Positions 20,997-32,300 of a stretch of DNA of 64,000 bases are shown here, piece by piece. Made by a program: the position numbers and the translations under genes. This DNA comes from Chrysaora quinquecirrha (taxonomy: Eukaryota; Cnidaria; Scyphozoa; Semaeostomeae; Pelagiidae). Below the pieces are notes generated by a model, which saw only the letters and a program-made list of their open reading frames with translations, did no database searches and had not been told where the DNA came from. Where the stretch lies: positions 2,449,436-2,513,435 of the forward strand of contig JACTAT010000022.1 in NCBI GenBank assembly GCA_014526335.1. Reading direction: 5' to 3'. The first letter of the stretch is position 1. Every line of letters begins with the position of its first letter.

Positions 20997-23532
20997 TTGA
21001 TATCTTCACTAAACAATGGACACGTATGTAAATCTTGTAAATATTTCCTTTTTATTATTGATTTTATCCGTCTATGTATTTAAAGGTCGTAGTCATGAAT
21101 GCATAATTTGAAAATTAAGATCTGCATTGCACCGCTTACGACACAAAACAAAGGTCTTGTTACCTTACCCTACGTTATGTCTGCATACAACTACCAGGCG
21201 CTTGATTTGCTGGAATTGCCAAAGTGCCAAAATTGTTCACTTGGCAATGTACTCTTATGGAAGAAAAATTTTAGATCAGTGTGGCTATGTCATGGGCGTG
21301 GGGAAGACAAAGGGGGGCTGTCCGGTTCTTAATCTATTTGCTTTATTTATTTTACCCGAATTCAGTCGAATTTGTGCCCAAACATAGCTGTTTTTATGAA
21401 AGATTTTTGTGAAGGTTGAGGGGACGGCAGCCCTGCAAGCCTCACTGTTTCTCCGCTGTTTCCTTCGCCAATTGCCGTGTTCGAGGCATTGACATTCGAC
21501 TTAAGGAGCGAAATGTCTTGGGCGTGCGTCTCTCCAAATTATCTCCTTCAAACCATTTCTAAAATAACCCGTTAATCTAAAGATGAAAGTATCATTTTAA
21601 TATCCATGTTTTCTTCTTCAAGAACAACCTTTATATAAAAATACCAGGCTGTAATTTGGGCCTAAATTTGTTGCTATCTCCGAAAGTAGTTGAGATATGC
21701 ACAAACAAAGCTCGCCAGCGTGAAGTCCTTGCTCGGAGAGGCATGTTAAGCATGCTTTTGAGAAGGGTGGGGGGTGATAAATTGGTGAAAATCGCTTCAT
21801 ATATAAGAAATAGGGAGGCTGAAAATAAAGCCAAGCGTTCTAAAAAAAAGCGTGTATGAAATGCAAGTGAAGCTATGGCAGAGTTGAAAACGCGCTCAGC
21901 TCCCCCACGAGGGCGCGGATCTTGGCGAGGAGAATTTCCACAGGATTACTGTCAACTCAAACACAACCTCATTTCGAGCTGCAGCTGAAGGATTCGTTCA
22001 CAGAAATAACAATGCTAACACAAGGTGCAAGTTCAAAACAGCTGGAAAGCTGCCTCAAACCCTCGCCTGCAGTTAAGAATAAAGACTGATTTCTTGCGAA
22101 TATCGCGCTGGTTTGAGGTTGAACATGGTCAAAATAAATAAATCTCAAAAAATATCGAAAGGTCCCTTATATCGACATACAGCTGTAGCTAAACTATGAG
22201 ACATGTCGCACGCTACATTGTATTCAGCGTGTCTCCCAATGGAGGCTAAACATGCGAGTGACAAGCGAGCAACATGTCTCCCGAGTCGAGGAGACAGACA
22301 ATAAATGTTTCTGTTGTCTCCCTGAAACACTGGCGTGTTTCTCGCTACAAATTGTGTGGCGCGCTTCAAAGTTTCCGAACTGGGAGATATCGAGGGGACA
22401 TGTCACGAACGACAATGCGGTGCGCGATACAGTATGCCTCCTAGTTTAGCCAGGTCTTAAGAGTAAAACTTCACATCATTAAGTAAGACTCAATTGCTGT
22501 GATTTCAAACTTTTCTATCAAGAAAAAAAACTAAATTCACTGACAGATTATTGTAAATTAGGTACAGTGAATATTTTGGTAATTAATTTCAACACTGAAA
22601 ATCACTAGCAGGATACTTAAAACAACATTTAAAATATACATCAGTTTATAACACTTGAAACAGTACATTTCATTAATTAGAATTAATGCAGAATTAACGC
22701 AGAATTAACGCAGAAAGGGTTTAAGTAGAGTAATATAAGCAGGTCGAATAAACAGGCCTTAGATTTGATGTAGAATTGACGATTTATTTGTTTCGGCTTG
22801 TTCATTTGATCATGGAAGGGTAAATAAGCTTACAGAGAGAACAACTAGAATGGAACATCACGGTCATGTATGGCTTAGCTCTTGAGCCCCCCTGGGGCTT
22901 ATTTAAATTTGGAAGTGCGTGACAGGGCCCTTTAAGATGGGGGTTATATTACGGGGGGGGGGGCAAGATAGTTCTAACAGAAAGGTCACGTTGTCGACAT
23001 CGAACAAGACTTACTGCTGGATAAACAAGCAAACTTTTTTCACAGAGAAACCCCTAAATGTTAAAAAGACGGCTTCTTACAAACTTGGAAAGCTGCTAAA
23101 CATTGATTTGGGTACTGAAACAGCCAGCGTTGTAAAAAAGCAAAGCAACAAGATCTCGATTGTTTTAGTTTAGCAACATTCAAAAGCAAATGTAGCATTT
23201 CTTGAGCAAAAGTATACCTGAAATTCATGAAGCTTTACTGTAAGCGAAAAATCAATGTCAGTGCTTTGAGAGCATTCGGAACGAGGGATAAGTTGGAAGG
23301 GATATGATTAAGGCCATAATTTGCTTTGTAAAGGGAAAGTTACTAATGAAATGGTACAATCTGGGTATACTTGAAAAAGGTCATGATTTGATTAGAAAAG
23401 AACGTCATTTGGTTATAAAGGGTTATCACTTCCTTACCCCTCAGAACCATGAAACCTATTTCAATCAGTCAAGACATTTAGAAAATTCAATTATTGTATA
23501 ACTTCGATAGTTTTCTCTTACATATTCCTATA
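20997..23532. other. IQCG 3' flank, no supported gene
   Basis: No canonical AATAAA is seen immediately after the IQCG stop. Small frames at 21099-21387, 21618-21859 and 22919-23173 have no recognisable family. One MITE B copy is embedded (22184-22457). Around 22690-22716 a GCAGAATTAAC unit is repeated three times. Confidence 0.45.
22184..22457. mobile_element. MITE family B copy
   Basis: Left end TAGCTAAACTATGAGACATG, right end GCCTCCTAGTTTAGCCAGG. The interior matches 7587-7860 (GTGACAAGCGAGCAA..ATGT, GTTTCTGTTGTCTC, GGAGATA..GAGGGGACAT). Confidence 0.75.
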
Positions 23533-23831
23533 CCAATGCCTGCCAAAATGCTTGAAAGCCAGATTGCTTTTTTCCCCTGCAACATCTCCCCTTACCCCTC
23601 TGTAAACAACGTAACTCTGTAAAAAGTTGGCTTATTGAACGATTAAACAGTTTTTGGTACAAAGGAACATTCAGATCACCTTAAAGCACTCTTCCACATT
23701 ACAAAAAAACACTGTGTTCGGTTCCAGGGGAAGGGGCATCGAGTGAGAGTGTTGGCTAGCATTGCAGCTACTTTTTAGGCGAAAAAGCCTGAAAATATGA
23801 GGAGTGTTCTAAGTCATTCTGGCAGGCACTG
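23533..23831. mobile_element. MITE with CAATGCCTGCCA termini
   Basis: The left end CCAATGCCTGCCAAAATGCT and the right end TTCTGGCAGGCACTG are inverted and flanked by TA. The same ends bound the 187-bp element at 39416-39602. It has no coding capacity. Located between IQCG and AGFG. Confidence 0.7.
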
Positions 23832-24475
23832 TATATATGTTTGTTTGATAGAGCGTTATACCTCGGCTATAAAATATACGTTAAGCACATGACACATATG
23901 TTATTTGATTATTTCTCAAGGACCTTCTGCAATTTTAATTTATTTTTCTAATTAAATTTTTATTTGATAATATTGTTTTTTTTTGCGATATATGTCACCA
24001 CTGAAAGCAAGCTGAAACCAGATCTTGCAGATGAAACGTGTTCTTTTGAGACATTAGTTTTTTTCACGGAAGATCGCTGTTTTCCTTGACTTCATCTTCC
24101 TGTTTTTATTTTTGTTTACATGAATGGATTCGTTGACTTTTGAGCCACTCCAGTTTGTGATCCATACTTGAAAAACAAAGCAGACGTTTCTGAGACTTAG
24201 TGTATCTATTTACAAGGCATTTTCTAATAACATGGAACAGGATTGTGGACTAGGGCCAAGAAAAGGACCTTGGACCAGAATAAAGGATCTAAGTAGAGGT
24301 TACATCTGTAGACAGGACAGAAGTACAGGTCAAGACCATAGAATGACTTTTCTCGACAACTAAAATGCACAGTCCTTGAGGCGAAGGTCCTAGCGAGGCG
24401 GTAGTCAGAGACAGGCAAGGGCTAATTTCCTAATAAAATAATAAATCAAAAACAAAGTGAAAAGTGCAGAAAATT
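23832..24475. other. AGFG 3' flank / probable 3' UTR
   Basis: No further AGFG coding exon (no NPF-type motif in a suitable frame) was found. Minus-strand AATAAA near 24107 and 23930-23960 could end the AGFG transcript. Confidence 0.4.
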
Positions 24476-27400
24476 TTATCTTACCATTCCGAAAGCGCCA
24501 ACTCCTTTATTACTCGCCTGACCCCATGTACCAAACTGTTGCTGTTGCTGATTACCGAAACCTCCAGACATTTGATTTGACATTTGACCTGGCATTTGAC
24601 CCTGCATTTGACCTTGCATTTGACTTGACATTTGACCTTGCATTTGACCTGGCATTTGACCTTGCATTTGACCTGACATTTGACCTTGCCTTTGACCTGG
24701 CATTTGACCTTGCATTTGCCCTGGCATTTGCCCTGGCATCGAATTTTGGAACCCATGCATTTGTTGACCACCAAAGCCTTGCTGTCCGCCCATAAACTGT
24801 TGTCCGGAAAAGTTCTGCTGTCCTTGAAAACCTTGCGACTGTCCATTGAAGACTTTTTGTTGAGAGTTGAACATTTGTTGTTGCTGTTGCCCATGAGGTA
24901 AACCAGCCATTTGTCCCTGTTGTGGCATTTTCTCCGTTGGGAATTTCATTTGATTCGAGAATCCGGTTTGAGTGCCTATACCTGCCTGACTGCTGACAAA
25001 TCCTGCCTGACTGCTGACAAATCCTGCCTGACTATTGGCAAATCCTGCCTGACTGAATCCAGCTTGGCTGTAGCCGGCTTGACCGAACCCAGCTTGACTG
25101 AAGCTAGTTTGACTGCTAGTAGGAAACCCAGCCTGACTAGGAGCAAAACTTTGCTGATTTGCTCCGAATGCTGATTGGCCAAACGGCTGCGGGTTTCTCT
25201 GCACATTTCCAGCTTGCATTCCCTGTGACTGACTGCCAGACATCATACCCCAGTTAGACCCTTGATTCTGTGTATTTGCGCCACTTTGGAACGGATTAGG
25301 AGCCTTCTGTTGCTGCTGTTGGAACATGGCAATTCCACTGGTACCACTTGCTGGACTCATGAACGGGTTTGGTTGTTGATTTGTTGTTCTTTCCATTGCA
25401 TTTGATGCCGAGGGAGTTGAACTGAATATACTCTGAGTGTTGCTACCACGAAATACATCATCCAGCTCAGATAATGCCTTATATCTGTCTAGTTCGCTAC
25501 CAGTAAGTCCTGCAAAAACAAGGTGTGTCTTTTATAAGAACACTTGATTTCACAATAGATTGATGACAGATTATGTTTCTAAAATAATGCTGTGACAGTC
25601 AGAAGCTAATGAAACATACATCTTGTTTCCGAACTTTTTTGCAATCGTCTACCGGAAAAGAGGCCCACAACACTTGAGCCTAATATGGGGAAATTGATGG
25701 AAAAAGAGCAGAGAAAGACATCTGAAAAACGTGGAGAGCATCAATCCAGCCACGAGAAAGAACATTGACAACATCAATTTCATGCGTGTTGCGGATGACA
25801 GAATGAAATTGAGAACCATGGTCACTAATGCCTGCTGCAGAAAAGGCGCTTGATGCTGATGATGATGATGATGATGATTGCGATAAGCTTCTACAGGGAA
25901 TTCGCCAGCATTTACTGAGTGAAATGGTATCGATCATCTTTTCCGTATTTAGCCATATGTTACAAGACTTTTAGATTGAAAATGATTAAATCTATTTTTG
26001 CGATAAAAAGGGAAATATATTTGGACAGCAGTACGGCTAGCAGTTAACTGACCTAGCCCCTCAAAGTCGACATGTTTGTCGTGCAAAGCTTCCGAATTTT
26101 CCAAACTTCAGAGGCAGAAAAATTTAGGAGCCTTTATCAACCTGCCTTTTTCATGTAGACATCAATTTAGATTGTTCCACATACTAGCAACAACTAGCCT
26201 AACGATCAAACATTGCTGGTCAAACATTGTTTAAGGACGTGGCTTAATGGTCAAACATTATTTGACCAGTAAATGACTGCATGTGACGTATTGTTTTGCG
26301 ATGTGGTTTAATGGTAAAACATCTGCTTGACAACCAGCTTTCTGATGTTCGATTATATCGTTAGATCGCTTTGCCAGAGCCTTAGTCTTTAATTCAACAA
26401 TACGTCTTTAGCTCAGTATAAGTAAGAATTTTCAGTTTTTTTTTTAAGTGATGAGAACGAGCAAAATTCTGGCCAAATAGTCAAACATTGCTTGAAAAGG
26501 AAATCTCAAATGTGTGACAAACATTTCTGTTTGACAAACAATTTGATCAAATCAAGGACTGACCTGGTGGAGCTGCAGTTTGCCCAAATGCATTCATATT
26601 AGACGACTGAGAAGTTGTTTCGAAAAAGCTAAGGTTCCCTGTACTTGCTGACTGTGTATTTGAGGTACTTTGTGCAAATGCATTGAATGAAATTGATGAC
26701 GATGCTGGTGGAGTCACAGCACCAAACGGATCATTTGTATTTATCAGTGATGCTTGATTTGAAGAGTTCTGTTGCTGACTGCCAAATGCAGATGATTGTG
26801 TGCTGTTGCCAAATGCTGTTGGCTGTGGCTGTGCTGCAAAGGGGGTTGGCTGCCCACCGAAAGGGGGGTTCTTGGTTGGTTGTTGACTAGAAAAAGAAGA
26901 ATCACCAAATGGATGTTGTGCTTGACCAAATATATCTTGTTGTTGAGGTTGTGAGCCAAAAGCTGCAAATCCTTGATTTTGGCCTGCAAAATAATGTGGA
27001 ACTACAGTATACATTGAACCTCCAAAAAACAAAGAAAATGGCTTACGTAAAACAACATTCAAGTTAATCGGCTCTCGGAAAATCGATTTTAGACCCTCTT
27101 TACATGAGAGCAACTGGATCAGTTCTCGTCCATTCTATTCTGGTCAGATCTTCTGGTTCGCCCAATCTTTTGTAAACAGGGTCTTAGTGAAAAACTCGAG
27201 TTAAAGCGAGTTATAAGGTCCTTTCTAAGGATTTTTTGCTGGAAACATTTCTGATTTATGTTTATTTATACTTTTCTGTTAAATAATGATGCAACAAAAT
27301 ATAAGAGAAAATCAAATATTGTTGTTACTATCCCTTCAGCCAAAAAATGTTTGAGTTTTAATGTCAGGTTCTTCAAGAAATAATAAAAAGGGGTCAGAAT

Positions 27401-29133
27401 AAAAGTGAGGAGGTAATGAATAGTTCCTTTGAAGACTTACTATGTTGGTTAGTGCTTGAGCTGAATGGATCTCCACCCAGATCTGCCAATAAATCAAATC
27501 TCGGTTTTGAAGGAGGAGGAGGCTGAGCAACTGGCTGAGAGGTTTTCCTTTCAACTGGAGCAGCTTGCTGTCAAAAAGAGGAACATAATAATAAAAATTC
27601 TGCTGCATGCCTCATGGAAAGAAGTCTATTCATATCAAAACTGGAGAAGAAAATTTTATAAACAGTGCTTACTGGTGGAGCTGATTTGTTAATTTGAACC
27701 TCTTGAGAGTTTTCTCCAAGTAGCTGTTTCAAAGGTTTTGCTTCTGGAATACTTTGCGGAACGACTTTTTGTTTCGGTTGATTACTATACCAAACTTTTC
27801 TTTCATATTTTTTGATAAGGAAATCCTTGACTTTTTGTTCTTCCCTTGATTCTGGTTCAGGTGGGTGACTTGAATCCCACAGTGCTAACCATGTACCTCT
27901 ACACACCTAAAACACATAAAATGAAGCAACATTAGTAAGCATGTCCTTGTAAAGTAATTCTCCAAGTGGTATGTATGCAATACAGTAGAAAGTAAAGTAA
28001 GCAAGTAATAATTCATTTACAGTAAATCTTGGAATAAGCCCCCAGGAGCTTATTTGCAAAAATCTTAAATGAGCTTAAATTTGATGGGAGAGGCTTATTC
28101 AAGTGGAAGCCTTTTTCGAGGGAGCGGCTTTTTAGTGGCTTATTAAAAATCCAATAGTTCCAGTGTATTTATTTGCATTCTACAATCAAAATTAGTTGCT
28201 TGCCAATAGCCAATGGCTGATTATTGGTTGAATTGGTAGTAAAACCTGTCAACACCAGCTTTTTCAGTGGTTTAATTATTTGAACGATGCAATAATAGAC
28301 AAAAACGAATTCATAAGGGCTTCAAATGAGCCCCCATTGGGGCTTATGTGCAAAAAATGAATTCCCAAATGGTTGCTTATTTCAGGGGGCTTATTCGGAG
28401 GTGGGGGCTTATTCAAGGATTTACTGTATGAGTACACACAAGAAATAAAAGCTACAGCCAAAAATCAGACCTCATTTCCATGATTTTGAAGAAATTCTAT
28501 TTCAGTAGCAGAAAATGTGGCCATTGATATTGACTTGATCCTGTGTGGTGGGTTCAATCCTCTCCTGTCAATTATTAAACATAAAAATATTTATTATTTC
28601 ATGCTCATTTAATTGGTTAATTAGGCTAGAGTTAGAGAAGGCTTCTAAGTTTTGATTTTAAAAATCTTAATTTTTAAGCTGTGTTTTACGTGGGTCGTAT
28701 AACTCCACTCCCTAAGCTAAAGAGTCAGGAGTGGCAGCACACAACACAATCACAAAACTGATGTAATAAAACAAGCAGTTTTTTCCCTAAAGGATTTAAG
28801 ATCTATAGCCTATCTTTACTTTGTTCACTAAAGTATTAAGCTTTATGCAGGCATACTTCTAGATTTCTCAAGGACAGAATGAGTTTCATGTCTAAATTCT
28901 AGTAATTTAGTCTGTTTTGAGAGTGTGAGAGGGGAATTTTTAGGCCGGTCGAACGCTGACTTTTATACTCACAGTAAACCACTGCAAGATGTACAAACAA
29001 ACACGCCAACGGTCATGTTTACATAAGTAGGCCCTCTTTGACCGCAGTCGAAGCATTTTTTGTTGTTTTGCTGACCCACAAGCTCTCTGAGGATCTTCAA
29101 ATGCTTGTCCTCCTGCTTTTTCCTGCTCGCCAT
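24476..29133 (-). CDS. AGFG1: ArfGAP domain and FG-repeat protein (AGFG family)
   Basis: AGFG proteins carry an N-terminal ArfGAP zinc finger and a long FG/NPF-rich tail that binds EH-domain endocytic adaptors; they act in clathrin-linked trafficking. Exons (minus): 29133-28973, 28564-28471, 27906-27673, 27567-27441, 26983-26564, 25509-24476; they total 690 codons including the stop, in frame throughout. Exon 1 holds the zinc finger as Cx2Cx16Cx2C with the core RGPTYVNMTVGVFVCTSC. Exon 2 continues RGLNPPHRIKSISMATF; exon 3 has KVKDFLIKKYERKVWY, matching the family ArfGAP end. The tail has PFG/AFG and NPF motifs, Q-runs, an AGFSQAGF-like run and an MPGQMQGQ repeat (24565-24745). The stop at 24476 follows ATGGTAAGATAA: GTAAGA is a possible donor, so a longer isoform is conceivable. 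Vertebrates have AGFG1 and AGFG2; this looks like the single invertebrate gene. Start chosen as the ATG just before KKQEDKHLKILREL. Confidence 0.93.
24565..24745 (-). repeat. in-frame (M-x-GQ) coding repeat in AGFG tail
   Basis: About fifteen tandem 12-bp units encode MPGQ, MQGQ, MSGQ and similar tetrapeptides. Units are nearly identical at DNA level (CATTTGACCTGG/CATTTGACCTTG on plus), so this is a recent, probably length-polymorphic expansion. The many open frames on both strands over this stretch are its shadow. Confidence 0.85.
26196..26380. mobile_element. MITE family A, diverged copy
   Basis: In AGFG intron 5: GCCTAACGATCAAACATTGC through GATCGCTTTGCCAGAGCCTTA, with ACGTGGCTTAATGGTCAAAC in the centre. 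More decayed than the other copies. Confidence 0.6.
26469..26556. mobile_element. MITE family A fragment next to AGFG exon 5
   Basis: GGCCAAATAGTCAAACATTG to TTGACAAACAATTTGATC: the ends are present but the centre is lost. It ends 8 bp from the AGFG exon 5 donor. Confidence 0.5.
28020..28426. mobile_element. 407-bp mariner-like MITE
   Basis: TA-flanked inverted ends: CAGTAAATCTTGGAATAAGC on the left, GCTTATTCAAGGATTTACTG on the right. GAGCTTATTTGCAAAAA is mirrored by GCTTATGTGCAAAAAATG-type sequence inside. A CAGT tip with a TA target is typical of Tc1/mariner non-autonomous derivatives. It lies in AGFG intron 2. Confidence 0.8.
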
Positions 29134-29387
29134 CTTTCAATCTTCGTCGTTCATGGGAGGAGGAATTTCTACGATTCGCAGAAAAACGCAAGTAACCGCG
29201 AGAGAAAGGAATGTCGGTAAAAATAAAAGTGGGAGGATTATATTCAAGGTGGGAGGAAGCTAAGCATGTGTGGTATTTTTACCTGTGTAATATGTTACAT
29301 GAAGTATTGCTAACAGAACAGCACAGGAGGAGTTTTTGTTCTTTCTGCTTCACTCCTCGTAGCTGCGGGGTCATTTCGACAAAGAAG
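29134..29387. promoter_or_regulatory. bidirectional promoter region AGFG / TMEM147
   Basis: Only 254 bp separate the AGFG start codon (minus, 29133) and the TMEM147 start codon (plus, 29388), so both 5' UTRs and promoters must share this stretch. No TATA box is evident. ACCGCGAGAGAAAGGAATG near 29196 is the most GC-rich part. Shared regulation is inferred from distance alone. Confidence 0.6.
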
Positions 29388-32300
29388 ATGACCTTTTTTC
29401 ACTTCGGAAATTGCTTGGCGTTAAGCTGTGGTCCTTACTTCATTCTGTACCGGTCGTCTGGCCTGTAAGTTTCAGTATTTCTTAACTTTCAACTGCTCAG
29501 CAGGCTTTTCATGCCATTTTAAATCTGATTTTTAGGCCTTCAGTGAACTTCAGAACTGCAGATACAGTGCGCAAGCGCAATTTTGGCTAACACAATTGAA
29601 AACAATGCCCCTATTGTTTGAGAAAACAAAAGCATTCGGTCCTGCACCAGACCAATAATTCCTTGACAATGAATGGTGCATTCCAGTCTGCAGAGTGCAC
29701 ACAATTTCTTTCAATGAGATCTTGGGGGTGCCATTGCCAAAAAACTGCTGGTGCAGGGGCAAAAATATGATTTGAACAGACTTTTTGCATAGAAATCAGG
29801 GTGCATTTTGTGTTACCGCCATGCTGCCAGTGTGCATTCCTTGTAGCCTATGCCAGAGATCTCCGATGGGAGTTTGAAATTTTATTGGTGTACTGGCATG
29901 GATCTTTCAAAAAAGCAATAGCCTAGACTGTTATTTAAGTTATAAAACCATAGATCTATTGTTTCTTTTGGTGTGAAGTCCAATTTGGTTGGCGAATTCT
30001 CTGGCATGGCGGTAACAGGGAATGCACCCTGGCCATGCTGGAGAATAAGCCAACCAAATCAGAGTTCACGCCGTAAGAAACAATAGATCTATTGTTATAC
30101 AATTCAAATAATAGTCAACGAAGGCTATTTTTTTTGAAAGATCTACATCAGTACGGTACACTGGTAAAGTTTCATACTCCATGCCGGAGATCTCCGGCGT
30201 AGGTTGCATGGAATGCACATTGGCATGGAAACAATAGAACAATGATGTGTTGGTGCCACGAATAATTTTAGCAAAAATATCTCAATTGCACCATTCACAA
30301 ACTCTGCGGACTGAGGTGCACCCAAGATCTCATTGCTGAAACAGTGCAAACTCTGAAAGCCGGGCAACCCAATCAATCCAGTTAAAATCAAGTTTTTATC
30401 AGAAGCTGATCTTTTCCTAGACATTTGAACTTAGAATATTACAAGTGATTCATTTTTAATTTCAAAGGTCAGAATACAGCTCATTTTGGAAAATTATCAA
30501 AGCTGGGGCTGCTTACTTTCTAACACAACTATGCAAGGTAGGAAACTGTTATATTTATTGTTGGGAGGTGCAAAGTAAAGTAAAAGTAAAGTTACCGTTT
30601 TGAGTCTACTACTAGCCTAGGGCTACTCAGTTGACTTTACACTTTGCCCCTGGTCTGGATGCATTAGCATATAGCAGGGTGCAGCCACACACGGCGCTCA
30701 TAACTACCAACCAGGTACCCATTTATACACATGGGTAGAGAGAGACACATTTGTGTTAACAACTTGCCCAAGGTTGTTATCTCTGCAACACAAGTGGAAA
30801 GACCGTGGCTCAAACCCACAACATTTTCGTTGTGAGTCCAGCACACTAACCACTGCACCACGGAGACCACAGAGGTGCAAGGTATATTTTGGTACTGGGG
30901 GCATGCTGCCCTGAAGGCTACCCTTTTTCACTATTTTGGTATAAGGAATAAAGAACTGTCAAAATGCTCTCAGTTTTCTCTGTACAAGAAGGCTTTATTT
31001 TTTTGTCATTAAAATCATTGTTTGTTTCTTTAGATGCTAATATTGGCAAGTTTCTTCCCGATGTCGGATACTCCTGAAAATCAAGTGGATATAATTGGCG
31101 TAAGTAATTGTTATAAGCATTTTTAGGAAACTAAATATTAACTTTCAGCTCTCCATTCACAAGCAATTGAAGTTGCTGTGGCATTGTGGACTTATCCAGC
31201 TTGGTCATGGGGACTCTTTAGCGGACCCGCTTTTCTTACAAAGTTTTAAAATGAAGTGAATTTCCATTTTCATTGTTTTATGTTCAAAACTTAAGCGGCT
31301 GATTCGATAGTTCCAAATTTCGAATGTTGCGAAAACACTGTAATGGCCAAGTAGCGAAACGTAAACAAACATAAACTGGATTTTCAATACAAAAAAATGT
31401 TGTTTCATTTCTTGGGGCCTGCCGCCTCAAAACCCCCACTGTGGTATCAGTTATATTCACAGTTTTATGGGCCATAACACTGATTATGACCCTAATACCC
31501 TTATATCACCCTAATTCTAACGCTTTTTGTTGAAATTTGAGAGTTGAATTTCAGCTATTTCTATAAAGTGGGTCCTCTAAACTCTAGCCTTGGCCATGTG
31601 TTAGAAACTCAGCAAGGTCAGGGTTTGTGCACAAGCTATGGTAGCCTGCGTCACTGACCATAACATGCAAGGGCTATGTAACCCTCATATGTTATGGTCT
31701 GTGACGCAGGGTAAAGCTATACAGTAGCCTCACAGCCAGGGTTGAGGTCTCAACAAATTAACCTACTTCTGAGATCCTATCCATTGGTGCTAAGTACACC
31801 ATTTCACCTTCACCTTCACCATTAACTTTTATTACACAGTTTTTTTTTAAAATAGATTTATTTTTATGTTCATAGGAATTTATGAAATCTACCATGGACT
31901 TATCAGACCTGTTGGGTCTTCACATTCTCATGACAAAAATCCCTGGGAGAGGTGAACTGAAAGTTCTTATTGCCGGACTAGGTGAGTTCACGATTTGAAT
32001 ATTTTCTTATTTCCAGGTACTTAATGCATAAAACTATATGTAATGTCAATTTCATCAAAATCAATAATTCGTAATTGGCTAATCTTTAACTATCAATTTT
32101 GTACTTTTAGGCTGGGCAAGCGCTGAATTCTTAACTACTAAGTTAATTCCATTGTGGGTTGGAGCAAAAGGAATTGAGTTTGACTGGAAATATACTCAAC
32201 TTAGTTTGGATTCAAATATTAACTTGGTAAGTTTGACCAAATTCGTGTGAAGCAGCAATAATTTAGTCTAGGTGCAAAGTGTTACTACCTTAGCACTCCT

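Noticed and set aside
21618..21859. Basic 67-codon plus frame and overlapping minus frames
   Set aside because: No similarity, no start context or conserved pattern; three frames overlap at one place, typical of chance.
24481..25206. Several Lys/Cys-rich or Asp/Phe-rich frames
   Set aside because: Off-frame readings of the AGFG repeat exon.
25680..25937. 85-codon minus frame / possible LINE remnant in AGFG intron 5
   Set aside because: Some plus-strand segments vaguely resemble degraded transposon coding sequence, but no motif could be fixed.
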